A stretch of DNA of 64,000 nucleotides from Hydrogenophaga sp. Root209. GTDB taxonomy: Bacteria; Pseudomonadota; Gammaproteobacteria; Burkholderiales; Burkholderiaceae_C. Of this stretch, positions 8,656 through 17,595 are shown in pieces (position 1 is the stretch's first letter; each line of letters begins with the position of its first letter). Location: the NCBI RefSeq assembly GCF_001428625.1, contig NZ_LMIE01000022.1, positions 351,190-415,189 on the forward strand. The letters are read 5' to 3'. Both the position numbers and the translations under genes were made by a program. Under the pieces are notes generated by a model. That model had not been told where the DNA came from. It did not search any database and saw only the letters and a program-made list of their open reading frames with translations.

Positions 8656-8958
8656 ATGGAACTCACGCCCAGAGAAAAAGACAAGCTGCTGATCTTCACC
8701 GCCGCCATGCTGGCCGAGCGGCGCCAGGCGCGTGGACTCAAGCTCAACTACCCCGAAGCCGTGGCACTGATCAGCGCGGCCGTGATGGAGGGCGCGCGCG
8801 ACGGCAAGACCGTGGCCCAGCTCATGAGCGAGGGGCGCAACGTGCTCACCCGCGCCGACGTGATGGAGGGCATCGCCGAGATGATCCCGGACATCCAGGT
8901 CGAAGCCACCTTCCCCGACGGCACCAAGCTCGTGACCGTGCACCAACCCATTCCCTGA
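8656..8958 (+). CDS. ureA: Urease subunit gamma
   Basis: A 100-residue protein of standard length for the small gamma subunit of urease, the nickel enzyme that splits urea to ammonia and carbamate. Family motifs are [20 protein letters not shown] at the start, [20 protein letters not shown], and [20 protein letters not shown]. It is the first gene of the urease operon and is only 105 bp from the divergent permease-kinase. ureD, which usually precedes ureA in this group, has no room here and is not in the window. Confidence 0.97.
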   Translation: MELTPREKDKLLIFTAAMLAERRQARGLKLNYPEAVALISAAVMEGARDGKTVAQLMSEGRNVLTRADVMEGIAEMIPDIQVEATFPDGTKLVTVHQPIP

Positions 8959-8978
8959 TCCCTTCACCGAAAGCTCCC

Positions 8979-9149
8979 ATGCGCCTCGCCACCGCCCTCC
9001 TCGCTGCCGCCGCCTTCTGCGCGCCCGCCCTCGCCCACGAAGGCCACGGCCTGTTCGGCTCCCACTGGCATTCCACCGACACGCTGGGTTTTGTCGGCGT
9101 GGTGGTGGCCATTGCCGTGGCGCTGTGGTGGTCCAGCGGCAAGCACTGA
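8979..9149 (+). CDS. Small His-rich membrane peptide between ureA and ureB
   Basis: A 56-residue product from ATG 8979, 20 bp after ureA and 11 bp before ureB. It has a signal peptide ([19 protein letters not shown]), then a short His-rich stretch ([16 protein letters not shown]) and one hydrophobic helix ([16 protein letters not shown]). The AHEGHG start after the signal sequence is like that of HupE/UreJ nickel permeases, but the other helices are absent. I do not know its function. Its place in the operon and six histidines suggest envelope nickel binding, which is an inference. Confidence 0.7.
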   Translation: MRLATALLAAAAFCAPALAHEGHGLFGSHWHSTDTLGFVGVVVAIAVALWWSSGKH

Positions 9150-9160
9150 AAGGTAAGCCC

Positions 9161-9469
9161 ATGATTCCCGGCGAACTCTTCACCGACGAGGGCGAGCACG
9201 CCCTCAACCCCGGCCGGCGCACGCTCACCCTGGTGGTGAAGAACGGCGCCGACCGGCCGATCCAGGTCGGATCGCACTACCACTTCGCGGAAGTCAATGG
9301 CGCGCTCGACCTTGACCGCACGGCTGCGCGCGGCATGCGGCTGAACATCGCGTCGGGTACGGCCGTGCGTTTCGAGCCCGGCCAGCAGCGCACGGTGGAG
9401 CTGGTGGACTACGCGGGCGAGCGCATCGTGTTCGGCTTTCGTGGCCTTGTTCAAGGAAAGCTCGAATGA
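9161..9469 (+). CDS. ureB: Urease subunit beta
   Basis: A 102-residue beta subunit of urease from ATG 9161. It begins [19 protein letters not shown], and the core [18 protein letters not shown] is diagnostic. [18 protein letters not shown] and [15 protein letters not shown] complete the family pattern. It overlaps ureC by 4 bp (ATGA at 9466-9469). It assembles with UreA and UreC into the (UreABC)3 enzyme. Confidence 0.97.
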   Translation: MIPGELFTDEGEHALNPGRRTLTLVVKNGADRPIQVGSHYHFAEVNGALDLDRTAARGMRLNIASGTAVRFEPGQQRTVELVDYAGERIVFGFRGLVQGKLE

Positions 9470-11232
9470 GCACGATTTCAAGAAGCGCCTACGCCAACAT
9501 GTTCGGCCCAACCGTGGGCGACCGCCTGCGTCTGGCCGACACCGGGCTGATGATCGAGATCGAAAAGGACTTCACCCTGGCCGCTGGTGGCTACGGCGAA
9601 GAGGTCAAGTTCGGCGGCGGCAAGACCATCCGCGACGGCATGGCGCAATCGCAAAGAACGCGCGCTGAAGGCGCCGTGGACACCGTGATGACCAACGCGG
9701 TGATCGTCGACCACTGGGGCATCGTCAAGGCCGACATCGGCCTGAAGGACGGTCGCATCGTGGCCATCGGCAAGGCCGGCAACCCCGACACCATGCCCGG
9801 CGTGGACATCGTCATCGGCCCGGGCACCGAAGTGATCAGCTGCGAAGGCAACATCGTCACAGCCGGTGGCATCGACAGCCACATCCACTTCATCTGCCCG
9901 CAGCAGGTGGACGAGGCCCTCAGCTCCGGCATCACCACCATGCTGGGTGGCGGCACCGGCCCGGCCACCGGCACCTTCGCCACCACCTGCACGCCCGGCC
10001 CCTGGCACATCGAACGCATGTTGCAGGCCGCGGACGGCCTGCCGATGAACCTGGGCTTTCTGGGCAAGGGCAACGCCAGCCTGCCCGCCGCGCTGCACGA
10101 GCAGGTGAACGCCGGTGTGATCGGCCTGAAGCTGCACGAAGACTGGGGCACCACGCCGAGCGCCATCAGCAACTGCCTTGACGTCGCCGAAGAAGCCGAC
10201 GTGCAGGTCGCCATCCACAGCGACACGCTCAATGAATCGGGCTTCGTGGAGAACACCATCGCGGCCACCAAGGGCCGCAGCCTCTGCGCGTTCCATACCG
10301 AGGGTGCCGGAGGCGGTCACGCGCCCGACATCCTGCGCGTGGTGGGCGAGGCCAACTTCCTGCCCTCGTCCACCAACCCGACCATGCCCTACACGGTCAA
10401 CACGCTCGACGAACACGTGGACATGCTGATGGTGTGCCACCACCTGGACGCCGGCATCCCCGAAGACCTGGCCTTCGCAGAAAGCCGCATCCGCCGCGAG
10501 ACCATCGCGGCCGAAGACATCCTGCACGACATGGGCGCCATCAGCATGATGAGCAGCGACAGCCAGGCCATGGGCCGCGTGGGCGAGGTGATCATCCGCA
10601 CCTGGCAGGCGGCCGACAAGATGAAGTCTCAACGAGGCTGGCTCGCACCTGAACCGTTCGCCCTGAGCCTGTCGAAGGGTCGGGCTGAGCCTGTCGAAGC
10701 CCTCACGCGCAACGACAACGTCCGCGTCAAACGCTACATCGCGAAGTACACGATCAACCCGGCCATCGCGCACGGCATCTCGCACATCGTCGGTTCGCTC
10801 GAAGTCGGCAAGTGGGCCGACCTGGTGGTGTGGAAACCGGCCTTCTTCGGCGTGAAGCCCGCGCTCATCCTCAAGGGCGGCAGCATCGCGCTGGCCGCCA
10901 TGGGCGACCCGAACGCCTCCATCCCCACACCCCAACCCGTGCACTACCGCCCCATGTTCGGCAGCTTCGGCGGCGCCATGGCCAAAAGCAGCCTCACCTT
11001 CGTCTCGCAGGCCGCGCTGGCTGCCGGCGTGGGCGAACGCTACGGCCTGCGCAAGACGCTGGACGCCGTGCGCGGCTGCCGCGGCGTGACCAAGGCCAGC
11101 ATGGTGCACAACAGCCTGCTGCCGAAGATGGAGATCGACCCGCAGACCTATGCCGTGCGCGCCGACGGCGTGTTGCTCACCTGCGAGCCCGCCACCCGCC
11201 TGCCGATGGCGCAGCGCTACTTCCTGTTCTGA
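9466..11232 (+). CDS. ureC: Urease subunit alpha, with a repeat-derived insertion
   Basis: The 588-residue catalytic subunit. Visible active-site features are the nickel ligands in [10 protein letters not shown], the Lys to be carbamylated (K222 in [11 protein letters not shown]), the flap His in MVCHHLDAG, and SSDSQAMGR. The protein is about 18 residues longer than the usual 567-573. The extra residues are a stretch encoded by a dispersed repeat (F398 to A412, PFALSLSKG then AEPVEAL) placed between QRG and the conserved [18 protein letters not shown]. The insertion is in frame and lies in a surface region before the C-terminal part, so activity may be kept. Confidence 0.95.
   Translation: MSTISRSAYANMFGPTVGDRLRLADTGLMIEIEKDFTLAAGGYGEEVKFGGGKTIRDGMAQSQRTRAEGAVDTVMTNAVIVDHWGIVKADIGLKDGRIVAIGKAGNPDTMPGVDIVIGPGTEVISCEGNIVTAGGIDSHIHFICPQQVDEALSSGITTMLGGGTGPATGTFATTCTPGPWHIERMLQAADGLPMNLGFLGKGNASLPAALHEQVNAGVIGLKLHEDWGTTPSAISNCLDVAEEADVQVAIHSDTLNESGFVENTIAATKGRSLCAFHTEGAGGGHAPDILRVVGEANFLPSSTNPTMPYTVNTLDEHVDMLMVCHHLDAGIPEDLAFAESRIRRETIAAEDILHDMGAISMMSSDSQAMGRVGEVIIRTWQAADKMKSQRGWLAPEPFALSLSKGRAEPVEALTRNDNVRVKRYIAKYTINPAIAHGISHIVGSLEVGKWADLVVWKPAFFGVKPALILKGGSIALAAMGDPNASIPTPQPVHYRPMFGSFGGAMAKSSLTFVSQAALAAGVGERYGLRKTLDAVRGCRGVTKASMVHNSLLPKMEIDPQTYAVRADGVLLTCEPATRLPMAQRYFLF
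10655..10702. repeat. Dispersed repeat inserted in frame in ureC
   Basis: Two direct copies of TGAGCCTGTCGAAG lie at 10664-10677 and 10686-10699, 22 bp apart. The same 14-mer occurs once in the permease-kinase linker. The flanking ureC sequence is intact on both sides, and the element adds a multiple of three bases. Confidence 0.75.
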
Positions 11233-11243
11233 CGCCCGATCCC

Positions 11244-11759
11244 ATGCTGCAAGTCTCCAAACTCATTCCACAAGGCCAGGGCCTGGCCGCCTCACTGGTG
11301 CAGCGCGCCGCGCACCTGGAGCTGGACTGGGACATCCGCCAGAAGAGCCGCTTCGACACCGTGGCTTCCGACGAGCGCCACGTGGGCGTGTTCCTGCCGC
11401 GCGGCACGGTTGTGCGCGGTGGCGACGTGCTGCTCACCCAGGACGGCTCGCTGTTGCGCGTGGTGGCCGCAGCCCAGCCGGTGCTGCGCATCACCGCCTG
11501 CCCCGACCACCCGGCCCACGAGCAGGCCTTCGACCTCATGCGCGCGGCCTACCACCTGGGCAACCGGCACGTGCCGATCGAACTGCAGCCGGACCACCTG
11601 AAGATCGAGCCCGACCACGTGCTGGCCGAGATGCTGCGTGCCATGCACCTCACGGTGATGGAGGCGCGCGAGCCCTTTGAGCCCGAGGCCGGCGCGTATG
11701 GGGCCCACCACGCCGCCACCCCGGGCCACGGGCACGCCCACCACCATGACCACGGCTGA
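11244..11759 (+). CDS. ureE: Urease accessory protein UreE (nickel donor)
   Basis: A 171-residue metallochaperone that delivers nickel during urease maturation. The N-terminal domain has the usual [21 protein letters not shown]-like segment, followed by [14 protein letters not shown]. The metal-binding domain contains [13 protein letters not shown]. The tail is His-rich ([17 protein letters not shown]), a nickel-storing extension. The start at ATG 11244 is 11 bp after the ureC stop. It overlaps ureF by 14 bp. Confidence 0.95.
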   Translation: MLQVSKLIPQGQGLAASLVQRAAHLELDWDIRQKSRFDTVASDERHVGVFLPRGTVVRGGDVLLTQDGSLLRVVAAAQPVLRITACPDHPAHEQAFDLMRAAYHLGNRHVPIELQPDHLKIEPDHVLAEMLRAMHLTVMEAREPFEPEAGAYGAHHAATPGHGHAHHHDHG

Positions 11760-12465
11760 CGTGGTGGAGGCGCCGCCGCGCTCGGCTGCCAGCCTGCTGC
11801 AGATCCTCTGGCTCGCCTCACCGGCGCTGCCGGTGGGCGGCTTCTCGTATTCCGAAGGGCTTGAATCAGCGGTGGACGCGGGACTGGTGCACGACGAAAC
11901 GAGCGCTGCCGCCTGGCTCACCGACCAGTTGCACCTGGGTCTTGCGCGCAGCGATCTGGCCGTGGTGGCGCAGGCCATTCCCGCCTGGCGCGCCAACGAC
12001 CTGGCGCGCATCAACACACTCAACCACTGGGTGCTGCAGACCCGCGAGACGTTCGAATTCCGCCTGCAAAGCGAGCAGATGGGCCGCTCCCTGCTGGAGT
12101 GGGCGCGCCAGCTCGGCAAGCTGGGCACGGGCGTGTTCGAGCAGTTGCACAGCGCACGCCTGGAGCCGCCCACCTACCCGGTGGCCTGCGCCTGCGCGGC
12201 GGCCAGCACCGGCGCCAGCGTTCACGACAGTCTGGTCGGCTACGCCTTCGGCTGGTGCGAAAACATGGTGCAGGCGTCCATCAAGTCGGTGCCGCTGGGC
12301 CAGAGCGCCGGCCAGCGCATGCTCGCGCGCCTGGCGCAGCAGATACCGGCCGCGGTGGACCACGCCATCGCCCTGCACGACAATGACCGCCAGGCCTTCA
12401 CGCCCTTGCTGGCCATCCACTCCGCCCGCCACGAAACCCAGTACTCACGCCTGTTCCGCTCATGA
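11746..12465 (+). CDS. ureF: Urease accessory protein UreF
   Basis: A 239-residue all-helical accessory protein that acts with UreD and UreG to load nickel into the apo-urease. Motifs are [20 protein letters not shown] near the start and [25 protein letters not shown] and [13 protein letters not shown] later. The ATG at 11746 lies within the end of ureE. A longer reading to 11677 would overlap ureE further and is unlikely. The stop overlaps the ureG start (ATGA). Confidence 0.95.
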   Translation: MTTADVVEAPPRSAASLLQILWLASPALPVGGFSYSEGLESAVDAGLVHDETSAAAWLTDQLHLGLARSDLAVVAQAIPAWRANDLARINTLNHWVLQTRETFEFRLQSEQMGRSLLEWARQLGKLGTGVFEQLHSARLEPPTYPVACACAAASTGASVHDSLVGYAFGWCENMVQASIKSVPLGQSAGQRMLARLAQQIPAAVDHAIALHDNDRQAFTPLLAIHSARHETQYSRLFRS

Positions 12466-13145
12466 CCCCGCTGCACCACATCCCCCGCCGCACCAAGCAC
12501 CTGCCCCCGCTGCGCGTGGGCATCGGCGGCCCGGTTGGTTCGGGCAAGACCACGCTGCTGGAGATGCTCTGCAAGGCCATGCGCGATCGCTACGACCTGA
12601 TCGCCATCACCAACGACATCTACACCAAGGAAGACCAGCGCATCCTCACCGTGAGCGGCGCGCTGCCGGCCGAACGCATCATGGGCGTGGAGACCGGCGG
12701 CTGCCCGCACACCGCGATCCGCGAAGACGCCTCGATCAACCTGGAAGCCATCGACCGCATGCTCGGTGAGTTCCCCGACGCCGACGTGGTGTTCATCGAG
12801 AGCGGCGGCGACAACCTCGCCGCCACCTTCAGCCCCGAGCTCAGCGACCTCACCATCTATGTGATCGACGTGGCTGCGGGCGAGAAAATCCCGCGCAAAG
12901 GCGGTCCGGGCATCACCAAGAGCGACCTCTTCGTCATCAACAAGACCGACCTGGCCCCCCACGTGGGCGCCGACCTGGAGGTGATGAAAGCCGACACCGC
13001 GCGCATGCGCCCCGACAGCGTGCGCAGGCCCTGGGTGATGACCAACCTCAAGACGCTGGCCGGTGTGGACGAGGTGGTGCGCTTCATCGAGACGCGCGGC
13101 ATGCTGCCCCAGCTGCAAGCCGAGCCAGCCGTCGTCGCAGGCTAA
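12462..13145 (+). CDS. ureG: Urease accessory GTPase UreG
   Basis: A 227-residue SIMIBI-class GTPase that drives nickel insertion. The P-loop is [15 protein letters not shown] at about residue 25. [18 protein letters not shown] contains the CPH metal-binding motif that passes nickel. [17 protein letters not shown] and [14 protein letters not shown] carry the switch and guanine-binding NKTD. The N- and C-terminal ends are slightly longer than in most homologues. It is the last gene of the operon; tRNA-Ser follows 24 bp later. Confidence 0.96.
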   Translation: MTPLHHIPRRTKHLPPLRVGIGGPVGSGKTTLLEMLCKAMRDRYDLIAITNDIYTKEDQRILTVSGALPAERIMGVETGGCPHTAIREDASINLEAIDRMLGEFPDADVVFIESGGDNLAATFSPELSDLTIYVIDVAAGEKIPRKGGPGITKSDLFVINKTDLAPHVGADLEVMKADTARMRPDSVRRPWVMTNLKTLAGVDEVVRFIETRGMLPQLQAEPAVVAG

Positions 13146-13169
13146 AATCGCCGCATTGCCGACGCATCC

Positions 13170-13257
13170 GGAGACTTGGGTGAGCGGTTTAAACCAGCAG
13201 TCTTGAAAACTGCCGACCCGCAAGGGTCCGTGAGTTCGAATCTCACAGTCTCCGCCA
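13170..13257 (+). tRNA. tRNA-Ser (anticodon TGA)
   Basis: An 88-nt tRNA with encoded CCA. The acceptor stem GGAGACT pairs with AGTCTCC, discriminator G. The anticodon arm is CAGT-CTTGAAA-ACTG, so the anticodon is TGA and the tRNA reads UCA codons. A long variable arm (GCCGACCCGCAAGGGTCCG) marks a class II tRNA, and the T-loop is TTCGAAT. It is followed by a rho-independent terminator. Confidence 0.95.
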
Positions 13258-13265
13258 ACGAATTC

Positions 13266-13297
13266 AAGGGTCTTGAGAAATCAAGGCCCTTTTTTTC
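13266..13297 (+). terminator. Rho-independent terminator after tRNA-Ser
   Basis: An 11-bp stem with one mismatch (AAGGGTCTTGA, loop GAAA, TCAAGGCCCTT) followed by a run of T. It lies nine bases after the CCA of tRNA-Ser. The T run ends just before the convergent gene that ends at 13303. Confidence 0.85.
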
Positions 13298-13302
13298 TGG
13301 CC

Positions 13303-14196
13303 TCAGCGCAGACGGATCTGGTTGGGCAACGGCATCGACAGGCGCAGCACGTCTTCGGCCAGCCAGAGCGCCGAGCGCCTGGCGCGTTCAGCCACGAAGG
13401 GCAAGGGCAGCTGCAGGAAGTCGTCGTTGAACACCTCGAAGCTGTAGTCACCGCTGTAGCCCAGGCGTTCCAGCGACAGCACCAGCGCGGCCAGTTGTTC
13501 GGTGTGCACCCCCTCGCCCGGGAACACCCGGAAGGTGCGCGCGGTGGTCATGCGTTCTTCGAAGGTCGGGGTCTCCTGCCACATGAAGTCGGCGAGCTGG
13601 ACCAGGAAGATGCGCTGCGGATCGAGCAGGTCGATCTCCTCCAGCGAGGTGTTGCTGGCGAAGAGGTGAAAGGCGTCCAACCCCAGGCCGAGGTTGGGAC
13701 AGTTGGCCCGGGTGATCACGTCCCAGGCCACTGGAAACTCGTTGATGGTGCGGCCCCAGGACAGCGCCTCGAAGGCGATCTTGATGCCGTGCGGGATCGC
13801 CAGCATCGCCAGCTTGCGCAGGTCGCGCGCGATCTGGTCGAGGTCGGTGCCGGCGTGGCGCGAGGTGGACGAGCACGCCAGCAGCACGTCGCAACCCAGC
13901 TCGGCACACATCTCCAGCATCTGTTGGGCAATCTCGACCTTGTAGTCGTGCAGATGGCCGCTCAGGCCTTCAAAATCGCGCAGCACCTGAAAGCCCGTCC
14001 CGCGCAGCCCGCTGCGGTGCACCGCTTTGACGGCGGCCCTCCAGCCGTCGGGGTGGCCCACCAGATCGTTGGCCTTGAGCATGACCTGGGAGAAGCCGGC
14101 GTCCTGCATGGCTTCGAGCTTGGCCTCCAGCGGCCCGGCCAGGGTGATGGTGTCCATGCCGAAGGCCTGGATCGACGGGTTGTGTTGGGCTGTCAT
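13303..14196 (-). CDS. 3-dehydroshikimate dehydratase domain protein (sugar-phosphate isomerase fold)
   Basis: A 297-residue TIM-barrel protein of the xylose isomerase-like/AP endonuclease 2 superfamily. It matches the N-terminal catalytic half of bacterial QuiC1-type 3-dehydroshikimate dehydratases, which form protocatechuate. Metal-ligand positions are suggested by IAFEALSWGRTIN (Glu), LGLDAFHLFAS (Asp/His), VQLADFMW and FRVFPGEG. The start at ATG 14196 follows GGTGAG; an ATG at 14211 overlapping the previous stop is an alternative. It is the last gene of the dctQMP-aroQ-aroE-VOC operon. The C-terminal half of fused QuiC1 is encoded by the adjacent upstream gene. Confidence 0.8.
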   Translation of the reverse strand: MTAQHNPSIQAFGMDTITLAGPLEAKLEAMQDAGFSQVMLKANDLVGHPDGWRAAVKAVHRSGLRGTGFQVLRDFEGLSGHLHDYKVEIAQQMLEMCAELGCDVLLACSSTSRHAGTDLDQIARDLRKLAMLAIPHGIKIAFEALSWGRTINEFPVAWDVITRANCPNLGLGLDAFHLFASNTSLEEIDLLDPQRIFLVQLADFMWQETPTFEERMTTARTFRVFPGEGVHTEQLAALVLSLERLGYSGDYSFEVFNDDFLQLPLPFVAERARRSALWLAEDVLRLSMPLPNQIRLR

Positions 14197-14200
14197 GCGC

Positions 14201-15127
14201 TCACCCGACATGGCTGCCCGGCGCCCCGTGCACCAGTTCGAAGGCCACCGAACCGAGGTAGGTGCGCGAGATCGCGCCCCGCCCTTCGCTGTGGGCCTGT
14301 TCGGTTTCGACGAAGTCCAGGCCGAGCGCGCGCAAGGCTCGCACGGCGGCCAGCACATCGGGCACGCCCAGGCCGATGCGCTGGATTTTTTCCGAGCTGT
14401 CGCGCACGTTGAGGTCGGGCTCCACCAACTGCAGCATGAAACGGTTGGCCGGGTGCAGGGCGGGCGCCATCAGCAGCTTGCCCTTGGGCAGGATCCCGTA
14501 GCGTTCTTCGTCGGGGATGAGCGTCATGCCGAAAAGCTCGCCGTAGAACTCGATCCAGTCCACCGCCCGGTCGGCACCGATGTACTGAACGATGCCGAAA
14601 AATTCAATGCCGGCGGTGGCCGGCGGGCGCTGCTCCACCGACGGGATGGGGACGAAGTCGACGTCGTAGATCGAGAACTCGCGGTAGCGGTCCACGAAAT
14701 AGATGCGGCTGCCACCCACGCCGTGGATGGCCGGAATGTTGAGTTCCATCACTTCCGGGTGGGTGTGCACCGGCCAGGCACCGCGCGACAGCACGGTCTG
14801 GTAGGCCGCCCGGGCATCGCGCACACGCAGGGCCACGGCGGAAATGGCGGGCACATCGGCGCCGTGGCTGGCGGCCTTGGAGTCCAGCGGCGACGAGTTG
14901 ACCACGATGTTGATGCCGCCCTGGCGGTACAGCAGCACCTCGCGCGAGCGGTGGCGCGCCACGGGGCGAAAGCCCATCATCTCCAGCACCTGGCCCAGCG
15001 CCTGGGGTTTGTCGGTCGCGTATTCGATGAACTCCACACCATCGAGACCCACCGGGTTGTCCGGGTCGCCGAACGAGGGCTGCAGGGGTTCGCGGCTCGG
15101 GTCGCGTGTGGTCAGGAAGTCGCTCAT
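14201..15127 (-). CDS. VOC/4-hydroxyphenylpyruvate dioxygenase-like protein (QuiC C-terminal half as a separate gene)
   Basis: A 308-residue protein with two vicinal-oxygen-chelate modules. VEFIEYATDKPQALGQVLEM starts the first and IEFFGIVQYIGADRAVDWIE starts the second. FELVHGAP at the end is typical of HPPD-like folds. In several pseudomonads the 3-dehydroshikimate dehydratase is one protein with such a C-terminal HPPD-like domain. Here it is a separate gene directly upstream of the dehydratase-domain gene, 4 bp before the favoured start. Its own catalytic role is unknown even in the fused enzymes. Calling it 4-hydroxyphenylpyruvate dioxygenase would ignore the operon context. Confidence 0.75.
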   Translation of the reverse strand: MSDFLTTRDPSREPLQPSFGDPDNPVGLDGVEFIEYATDKPQALGQVLEMMGFRPVARHRSREVLLYRQGGINIVVNSSPLDSKAASHGADVPAISAVALRVRDARAAYQTVLSRGAWPVHTHPEVMELNIPAIHGVGGSRIYFVDRYREFSIYDVDFVPIPSVEQRPPATAGIEFFGIVQYIGADRAVDWIEFYGELFGMTLIPDEERYGILPKGKLLMAPALHPANRFMLQLVEPDLNVRDSSEKIQRIGLGVPDVLAAVRALRALGLDFVETEQAHSEGRGAISRTYLGSVAFELVHGAPGSHVG

Positions 15128-15166
15128 GGTCGGTGGCCTCCGGTGGGTGGGATGGAGAAAGCCGTG

Positions 15167-16000
15167 TCAGTAGCTCAGCCGTGCGACGCTGCGCAGCGTC
15201 TCGGCGGTGGCGGTGGGCAGGTCGAAGAATTCCAGGTAGGCCGGTATCTGCTCGAACAGCATGTCGGTGCCGATCTGCACCGGGCAGCCCCGCGCCTGGG
15301 CAGCGCGCAGGAAGGCGGTCATTTCGGATTTCATGACCACCTCACCCACAAAGGTCTCGGGTGACAGGCGCGACACGTCCATGGGCAGCGGGTCCCCGTC
15401 GTTCATGCCCATGGGCGTGGCGTTGACGACGAGGTCGTGAGCGGCCGGGTCGTTGCTGCCGGTGATCACCTCGATGTCGGGGTATTCGCTCTTGAGGCGT
15501 TGGGCCAGGGCATCGCAGACCGTGGCCTGGGCATCGAACAGCGTGACGCGGGCCACGCCCATGGCGGCCAGCGACGCGGCGATGGCGCAACCCACACCGC
15601 CGTTGCCCACCACCAGCACCCGCGCGCCCTGCAGCTTCAGCCCCTTGCGCTGCACGCCGCGCACGAAGCCGGAGCCGTCGAACATGTCGCCCATCAGGCG
15701 TCCGTCGGGCAGTCGCTTCACGGCATTGCAGGCGCCCGCCACCTTCACGGTGGGCGTGACCACGTCCACCAGGTCGACCGTCACCACCTTGTGGGGCATG
15801 GTGATGAGCGCGCCCCGGATGTTGGTGAGCTTGAATGCGGCCCGCAGGAACGCGGGGTAGTCCGGCGTCTTGCAACCCATGGGCACCACCACCGCGTTGA
15901 TGCCCTCCCGCTCGAAGAACGGGTTGTAGATCATCGGCGACTTGAAGGTGTGCGTCGGGTAGCCGATGTGGGCAATGATTTCAGTGAGGCCGTTGATCAT
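15167..16000 (-). CDS. Quinate/shikimate dehydrogenase (AroE family)
   Basis: A 277-residue AroE-family enzyme from ATG 16000; a GTG at 16009 is also possible. The substrate-binding start HTFKSPMIYNPFF, the catalytic Lys in ITMPHK, DGSGFVRG and NATPMGM are conserved. The nucleotide-binding loop is VVGNGGVGCA, and strand beta-2 ends in LFDAQ. An acidic residue there, in place of the NRT pattern of NADP-dependent biosynthetic AroE, suggests NAD use, as in catabolic quinate/shikimate dehydrogenases. The neighbours (AroQ, dehydroshikimate dehydratase, TRAP transporter) also indicate catabolism, not aromatic amino acid synthesis. Confidence 0.85.
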   Translation of the reverse strand: MINGLTEIIAHIGYPTHTFKSPMIYNPFFEREGINAVVVPMGCKTPDYPAFLRAAFKLTNIRGALITMPHKVVTVDLVDVVTPTVKVAGACNAVKRLPDGRLMGDMFDGSGFVRGVQRKGLKLQGARVLVVGNGGVGCAIAASLAAMGVARVTLFDAQATVCDALAQRLKSEYPDIEVITGSNDPAAHDLVVNATPMGMNDGDPLPMDVSRLSPETFVGEVVMKSEMTAFLRAAQARGCPVQIGTDMLFEQIPAYLEFFDLPTATAETLRSVARLSY

Positions 16001-16018
16001 GGGAGACACCAGGGAAAG

Positions 16019-16489
16019 TCAGGTCGCGGCGGCCTGGCGCGCGTGGCGGCGCACCAGGCCTTCGAGCGCGATCACGTAACCATCCACACCAAATCCCACG
16101 ACGATGCCGGCGGCCGCGGGTGAGATGAAGGAGTGGTGGCGAAAGGCCTCGCGGGCGTGCACGTTGGAGATGTGCAGCTCGATCACGGGCAGGCCGTCCA
16201 CGCCCTTGATCGCGTCATGCAGTGCCACCGAGGTGTGGGTGTAGGCACCGGGGTTGAAGACACACCCCAGCACCGTGCCGTCCTTGTACCCACGGCCCGC
16301 CTCGTGGATGCGGTCGATCAGGGCGCCTTCCGAGTTGCTCTGGAAGCACTCGATCTCCACACCGAGCTTCTGGCCGGCGTCGCGGCACAGGGCCTCGACA
16401 TCCGGCAAGGTGGTGTGCCCGTACAGCGCGGGCTCGCGCAGCCCGAGCAGGTTGAGGTTGGGGCCGTTGAGCACCAGGACTTTTTTCAT
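16019..16489 (-). CDS. aroQ: Type II 3-dehydroquinate dehydratase
   Basis: A 156-residue protein from ATG 16489 ([20 protein letters not shown], the hallmark start). The catalytic Tyr is in ALYGHTTL, followed by [33 protein letters not shown] and [20 protein letters not shown] hold the active-site His and binding residues. It dehydrates 3-dehydroquinate to 3-dehydroshikimate. It lies between the TRAP receptor and the AroE-like gene, so it probably serves quinate catabolism. Confidence 0.95.
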   Translation of the reverse strand: MKKVLVLNGPNLNLLGLREPALYGHTTLPDVEALCRDAGQKLGVEIECFQSNSEGALIDRIHEAGRGYKDGTVLGCVFNPGAYTHTSVALHDAIKGVDGLPVIELHISNVHAREAFRHHSFISPAAAGIVVGFGVDGYVIALEGLVRRHARQAAAT

Positions 16490-16499
16490 GCCGTCGTGC

Positions 16500-17507
16500 T
16501 CATTTGCGCAGCTTGTCCAGCTCACCCATCATCGCGCTCACGGTGGCTTCGCCCACACTGGCGGAGTGTTTGGCCACCACCGGCTTCATCTTCTCGCGCA
16601 ACTTCGCCACCTCGGCGGGTGGCAGCTCGGTCACCTGCATGCCGCTCTTCTTCAGGCTCTCCAGCGTGCTGGCCTGTGCGCTGCGGGACTGTTCACGCTG
16701 GTATTTGGCTGATTCGGCGGCGGCGTCCTGCAACAGCTTTTTGTCATCGGCCGACAGCGTGTCCCAGAACTTCTTGCTCACCACCACGGACTGCGGGTTG
16801 TACTGGTGGTTGGTGATCGCCAGATGCTTCTGCACCTCGAACAGCTTGGCGCCCTGGATGGTGGCCAGCGGGTTCTCCTGCCCGTCCACCGCCTTCTGCT
16901 CCAGAGCGGCGTACAGCTCCGGGAAGGGCAGCGGTGTGGGGTTGGCGCCGAGTGCGCTGACCCAGTCGACGTTGATCGGGTTGGGGATCACGCGCAGTTT
17001 CAGACCGGCGATGTCTTCCACCTTGTTGATTGGGCGCTTGCCGTTGGTGATGTTGCGAAAGCCCAGTTCGTAATACGCCAGGCCCACCAGGCCCTTCTCC
17101 TGCAACTTGTCGTGCAGGCCTTTGCCGAAGGGGCCGTCGACCACGGCATCGGCTTCGCGTGCGTTGGCGAAGAGGAAGGGAAAGTCGTAGATGGCGAAGT
17201 CCTTCACCAGGCTGGCGAAGATGCCCGAGTTCATCGACGCCATCTCCAGCGTGCCGCCCTGCATGGCCGACAGGTTGGCCTGGTCGCTGCCGAGCGCACC
17301 GCCCGGGAAGATGTTGACCTTGAAGCGTCCGCCCGACTTGGCCTCGACGATCTCGCCGAACTTCTCCATGCCCATCACGATGGGATGGCCCTTGGCGTTC
17401 TGGTTGACGAACTTGATGGTGCGGGTCTGCGCCTGGGCCAACCCCACGTTGGCCAGGGTGGCCAGCGCGGCGGCGGCGAGCACGGTCTTGAGGAAAAAGC
17501 GTTTCAT
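16500..17507 (-). CDS. TRAP transporter substrate-binding protein (DctP)
   Basis: A 335-residue periplasmic protein from ATG 17507, with AGGAGACAC upstream. A signal peptide ([20 protein letters not shown]...) ends at AQA. Family motifs are [36 protein letters not shown] and [14 protein letters not shown], the last with the conserved Arg that binds the substrate carboxylate. Its DctM and DctQ partners are directly upstream. The operon context suggests quinate, shikimate or dehydroshikimate as ligand. Confidence 0.9.
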   Translation of the reverse strand: MKRFFLKTVLAAAALATLANVGLAQAQTRTIKFVNQNAKGHPIVMGMEKFGEIVEAKSGGRFKVNIFPGGALGSDQANLSAMQGGTLEMASMNSGIFASLVKDFAIYDFPFLFANAREADAVVDGPFGKGLHDKLQEKGLVGLAYYELGFRNITNGKRPINKVEDIAGLKLRVIPNPINVDWVSALGANPTPLPFPELYAALEQKAVDGQENPLATIQGAKLFEVQKHLAITNHQYNPQSVVVSKKFWDTLSADDKKLLQDAAAESAKYQREQSRSAQASTLESLKKSGMQVTELPPAEVAKLREKMKPVVAKHSASVGEATVSAMMGELDKLRK

Positions 17508-17595
17508 GGTTGTGTCTCCTGGGGTGGCGAAATCGGGACGCTCGAAGTGAAGGGGGCGGATGTTGGCGTGCCCATGCAGCACCCGCCCCGAGGAG

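Noticed and set aside
9478-11109. Long minus-strand open frame opposite ureC (543 codons)
   Set aside because: It mirrors the codon bias of ureC in a GC-rich gene; its translation is His/Gly/Asp-rich with no family resemblance.
13170-13257. tRNA-Ser as a second insertion site
   Set aside because: The tRNA is complete, followed by its own terminator, and no partial copy of its 3' end was noticed nearby.
14201-15127. 4-Hydroxyphenylpyruvate dioxygenase of tyrosine breakdown
   Set aside because: The fold family fits, but the neighbours are all quinate/shikimate genes and the HPPD-like half of QuiC1 explains it better.
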